Below, piece after piece: positions 61,474 through 64,000 of a stretch of 64,000 bases of DNA. The position numbers and the translations under genes are program-made. Each line of letters opens with the position of its first letter. The first letter of the stretch is position 1. Under the pieces are notes generated by a model that saw only the letters and a list, made by a program, of their open reading frames with translations, had not been told where the DNA came from and made no database searches. Origin of the DNA: Ruminococcaceae bacterium AB4001 (GTDB lineage Bacteria > Bacillota > Clostridia > Saccharofermentanales > Saccharofermentanaceae); contig JHXJ01000002.1 of assembly GCA_000621765.1 (NCBI GenBank), forward strand, positions 124,001-188,000. The letters run 5' to 3'.

Positions 61474-62646
61474 ATGGACAATAATGAGAAAGCAATCATG
61501 ATGCACGAAAAGTGGGCAGGTAAGATCGAAGTTATCGCTACTGCTCCCGTTGGTTCAAAGGAAGAACTCGCTATCGCTTATACACCTGGTGTAGCGGCTC
61601 CCTGTCTTGAAATACAGAAGGACGTTGACCTCTCTTACAAGTACACAAGAAGACACAACCTCGTTGCTGTCGTTACAGACGGTACGGCTGTTCTCGGTCT
61701 TGGTGATATCGGACCTGAGGCTGGTATGCCGGTTATGGAAGGTAAGTGCGCTCTCTTTAAGGCATTCGGTGATGTAGACGCATTCCCTCTCTGCATCCGT
61801 TCCAAGGACGTTGACGAGATCGTTAACACTGTAGCACTTATCGCTGGTTCTTTCGGTGGTGTAAACCTCGAGGATATCTCAGCTCCCAGATGCTTCGAGA
61901 TCGAGAAGAAGCTCAAGGAAAGATGTGACATCCCGATCTTCCACGATGACCAGCACGGTACAGCTGTTATCACACTTGCAGGTCTTACAAATGCTCTTAA
62001 GATCGTTGGCAAGAAGATGGAAGATATCCACGTTGTAGTTAACGGTGCTGGCGCTGCTGCTACAGCTATCACAAAGCTCCTCATCTCCAGAGGCCTCAAG
62101 AACGTTATCCTCTGCGACCGTAAGGGCGCTATCTATGAGGGAAGAGAAGGCCTCAACTCCGCTAAGGAAGAGATGGCTAAGATTACAAATCCCGAGAAGA
62201 AGGCAGGTTCTCTTGCTGACGTTATCGTTGGTGCTGACGTATTCATTGGTGTTTCCGCTCCCGGCGTACTCACAGCAGATATGGTAGCTACAATGGCTAA
62301 GGATCCTGTTGTTTTCGCTTGCGCTAACCCTACACCTGAGATCCTTCCCGATGAAGCTAAGAAGGCTGGCGTCGCAGTTATGGCTACAGGCCGTTCTGAC
62401 TTCCCGAACCAGGTTAACAACGTTCTCGCTTTCCCAGGTATCTTCCGTGGCGCTCTCGATGTAAGAGCTTCTGACATCAATGATGAGATGAAGATCGCTG
62501 CTGCTAACGCTATCGCAGGCATCGTTTCTGACGAAGAGCTCAACCCTGAATACATCCTTCCTGATGCATTTGATGCAAGAGTAGGTAAGGCTGTTGCAGC
62601 TGCAGTCGCTCAGGCCGCACGTGATACAGGCGTAGCTAGAATCTGA
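61474..62646 (+). CDS. NAD(P)-dependent malic enzyme
   Basis: Oxidative decarboxylation of malate to pyruvate. 390 residues from ATG 61474, fixed by TTGGAGG at 61458-61464; the upstream extension lies in promoter DNA. Seen are AYTPGVAAPC, LGLGDIGPEAGMPVMEGK, the catalytic and metal residues in FHDDQHGTAVI, the dinucleotide site VVNGAGAAATAI, and FACANPTPEI. It is the short two-domain form without a PTA extension, typical of Clostridia. Cofactor (NAD or NADP) not certain. Followed by a terminator. Confidence 0.93.
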   Translation: MDNNEKAIMMHEKWAGKIEVIATAPVGSKEELAIAYTPGVAAPCLEIQKDVDLSYKYTRRHNLVAVVTDGTAVLGLGDIGPEAGMPVMEGKCALFKAFGDVDAFPLCIRSKDVDEIVNTVALIAGSFGGVNLEDISAPRCFEIEKKLKERCDIPIFHDDQHGTAVITLAGLTNALKIVGKKMEDIHVVVNGAGAAATAITKLLISRGLKNVILCDRKGAIYEGREGLNSAKEEMAKITNPEKKAGSLADVIVGADVFIGVSAPGVLTADMVATMAKDPVVFACANPTPEILPDEAKKAGVAVMATGRSDFPNQVNNVLAFPGIFRGALDVRASDINDEMKIAAANAIAGIVSDEELNPEYILPDAFDARVGKAVAAAVAQAARDTGVARI

Positions 62647-62666
62647 ATATACTGAATTTAAGCAAC

Positions 62667-62698
62667 AATCTCCCGCAATTTTGTTGCGGGAGATTTTG
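62667..62698 (+). terminator. Intrinsic terminator after malic enzyme
   Basis: Perfect 11-base stem ATCTCCCGCAA / TTGCGGGAGAT, loop TTTTG, then TTT. It separates malic enzyme from the Lrp gene 26 bases downstream. Confidence 0.85.
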
Positions 62699-62723
62699 CA
62701 ATTTATAGAAAAGGAGTTTCCAC

Positions 62724-63212
62724 ATGATTGACGATTTAGAGCTTTTAAGACTTATTGAAAACAATGCAAGACTCTCAGCCGAGGAGATTGCTGTTATGCT
62801 GGGCGCTACCGCCGCCGATGTGGAAGCCGAGATAAAGAGACTTAAGGATGAGAACATCATCTTAGGCTATAACACTATAATCAACTGGGAAAAGCAGTCA
62901 CCCGATAAGTGCATCGGTATGATCGAAGTTAGGATCACACCCGTAAAGAACAAGGGTTATGACCATATTGCCCAGATCTTAAGCAAGTACGATAAAGTTA
63001 CCGCATGCTATCTCATGAGCGGCGGTTTCGACCTCATGATCATCTACGAGGACCGCACACTGAGGGATATCGCAATGTTCGTAACAGAAAAGATCGCTAC
63101 ACAGGAAGGCGTTCTCTCTACGACAACTCACTTTATCCTTAAGAAATATAAGGCTAATGGTATAATCTACGATAATCCGAATTCCGATGACAGGCAGGCT
63201 ATAATCTTATGA
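62724..63212 (+). CDS. Lrp/AsnC-family transcriptional regulator
   Basis: 162 residues. N-terminal helix-turn-helix (about residues 3-50, LLRLIENNARLSAEEIAVML) and a C-terminal RAM ligand-binding domain (VEVRITPVKNKGYD and YLMSGGFDLMIIYE). RBS AAAAGGAG. It overlaps the aminotransferase by ATGA, so the regulator likely controls or reports on that gene's amino-acid substrate. Confidence 0.93.
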   Translation: MIDDLELLRLIENNARLSAEEIAVMLGATAADVEAEIKRLKDENIILGYNTIINWEKQSPDKCIGMIEVRITPVKNKGYDHIAQILSKYDKVTACYLMSGGFDLMIIYEDRTLRDIAMFVTEKIATQEGVLSTTTHFILKKYKANGIIYDNPNSDDRQAIIL

Positions 63213-64000
63213 GTTTTGATTACGAATCCAAGATCTCCAAAGCAGTACAGCAAGTACCGCCGTCTGCAATAAGGAAGTTCTTTGATCTTGCAAATGAGAT
63301 GCAGGGTCACGTAATTTCCCTGTCTATCGGTGAGCCTGATTTTGTTACACCCTGGTCTATAAGAGAAGCTGCGATCAATTCGATCGTTGACGGATATACG
63401 CACTATTCGCCCAACTCCGGTTATATCGATTCCCGAGTTGCTATTTCTGAATACATCAACAGGAGATATGGCGTGGTCTACGATCCCAAATCAGAGATCC
63501 TGATCACGGTAGGCGGCAGTGAGGGTCTTGATCTTGCCGCACGTTCTCTCATCAATCCCGGTGATGAAGTAATCGTCGTAGAGCCCTGCTTCGTTGCATA
63601 TAAAGCAACAGTTGAATTTGCTCACGGCGTTCCTGTCATTGTCGAGACAAAGCCTGAGAATAACTACAAGCTCATGCCTGAGGAACTCGAGAGTGCCATC
63701 ACTGATAAGACCAAGTATGTCATCGTAGGTTATCCGAATAATCCTACAGGTGCTGTAATGACTCTTGATGATTGGGCAAAGATCCGCGATGTCCTGATGA
63801 GACATCCTGACATCATTGTCCTTTCTGATGAGCTTTACTGTGAGCTTAACTATCTTGACGGTAAGCCTGCGTCTCTTACACAGTTCGAGGAACTGAGGGA
63901 GAGAGTCATCATGGTAAACGGATTCTCCAAATCCTATGCCATGACCGGATTCCGTATCGGATACCTGGCTGGTCCGAAAGAACTCATCGCACCCATGTTC
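63209..64000 (+). CDS. PLP-dependent aminotransferase class I/II, 3' end outside window
   Basis: Open from ATG 63209 to the end of the window (264 codons). Fold-type I aminotransferase features: SLSIGEPDFVTP near the start, VGGSEGLDLAARSL, the PLP-ring segment GYPNNPTGAV, and the Schiff-base Lys241 in NGFSKSYAMTGFRIGY. Length and motifs fit the alanine/aspartate aminotransferase-like group adjacent to Lrp in Clostridia. Substrate not determined. The start codon overlaps the Lrp stop (ATGA). Confidence 0.92.
   Translation, partial: MSFDYESKISKAVQQVPPSAIRKFFDLANEMQGHVISLSIGEPDFVTPWSIREAAINSIVDGYTHYSPNSGYIDSRVAISEYINRRYGVVYDPKSEILITVGGSEGLDLAARSLINPGDEVIVVEPCFVAYKATVEFAHGVPVIVETKPENNYKLMPEELESAITDKTKYVIVGYPNNPTGAVMTLDDWAKIRDVLMRHPDIIVLSDELYCELNYLDGKPASLTQFEELRERVIMVNGFSKSYAMTGFRIGYLAGPKELIAPMF

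Overview
The window looks like chromosome from an anaerobic Clostridia-type member of the Firmicutes (Bacillota). Evidence: a PolC-type replicative polymerase, an IspH-ribosomal protein S1 fusion, Firmicutes gene order (rpsB-tsf-pyrH-frr-uppS-cdsA-dxr-rseP-ispG-polC-priA), a ResDE-like two-component pair next to rluB, cell-wall-binding repeat proteins, an NAD-type malic enzyme, and Shine-Dalgarno sites near AGGAGG. Base composition is moderate, by eye about 45% GC, with a local AT-rich islet around 28.2-30.6 kb. Nearly all genes are on the + strand; the exceptions are 10.3-13.5 kb and 58.4-60.3 kb.

Layout. 1-10.2 kb: the 3' part of an AIR-synthase-like gene, glyA, rarA, a lipoprotein, dtd, clpX, a ROK sugar kinase, valS and a membrane protein with an acidic tail. 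10.3-13.5 kb (minus): response regulator, sensor kinase and rluB, tightly coupled. 13.6-18.7 kb: three related lipoproteins, an rRNA-type methyltransferase and an RluA-type pseudouridine synthase. 18.8-27.7 kb: ileS, an M50 protease, scpA, scpB, an RpiR regulator, cmk and the ispH-rpsA fusion. 27.9-28.1 kb: two tRNA-Pro genes (anticodons CGG and AGG). 28.2-30.6 kb: an AT-rich islet with a secreted LRR/cell-wall-binding protein behind an attenuator-like leader, and a HigBA toxin-antitoxin pair. 30.6-32.7 kb: thyA, a histidine phosphatase and folA. 32.8-50.2 kb: rpsB, tsf, a second LRR/cell-wall-binding protein, then pyrH, frr, uppS, cdsA, dxr, rseP, ispG, polC and priA. 50.2-56 kb: dapA, dapB, yajC, dnaG, trmK and a Nif3-like gene. 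56-64 kb: RNase P RNA, an unusual long purM, aquaporin, a long glutamine synthetase (minus), a membrane protein, malic enzyme, and an Lrp regulator overlapping an aminotransferase that runs off the end.

Most genes are housekeeping: translation (glyA, valS, ileS, dtd, rpsB, tsf, frr, S1, tRNAs, rnpB, RNA-modifying enzymes), replication and segregation (polC, priA, dnaG, rarA, scpAB), isoprenoid and phospholipid precursors (dxr, ispG, ispH, uppS, cdsA), nucleotides and folate (thyA, folA, pyrH, cmk, purM), and lysine/diaminopimelate (dapA, dapB).

Main points of interest: (i) PolC keeps an exonuclease-like region, but all three exonuclease motifs appear to have lost catalytic residues, so the replicative polymerase probably cannot proofread by itself; (ii) a promoter and a Shine-Dalgarno site inside the ispH half of ispH-rpsA could express S1 separately; (iii) a leader with a 17-codon ORF, a 12-of-13-bp long-range pairing and an intrinsic terminator precedes the first LRR protein; (iv) a tRNA-Pro with anticodon AGG; (v) an apparently leaderless higB; (vi) a Bacteroidetes-like PurM away from other pur genes. 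No CRISPR array, prophage or insertion sequence was seen.
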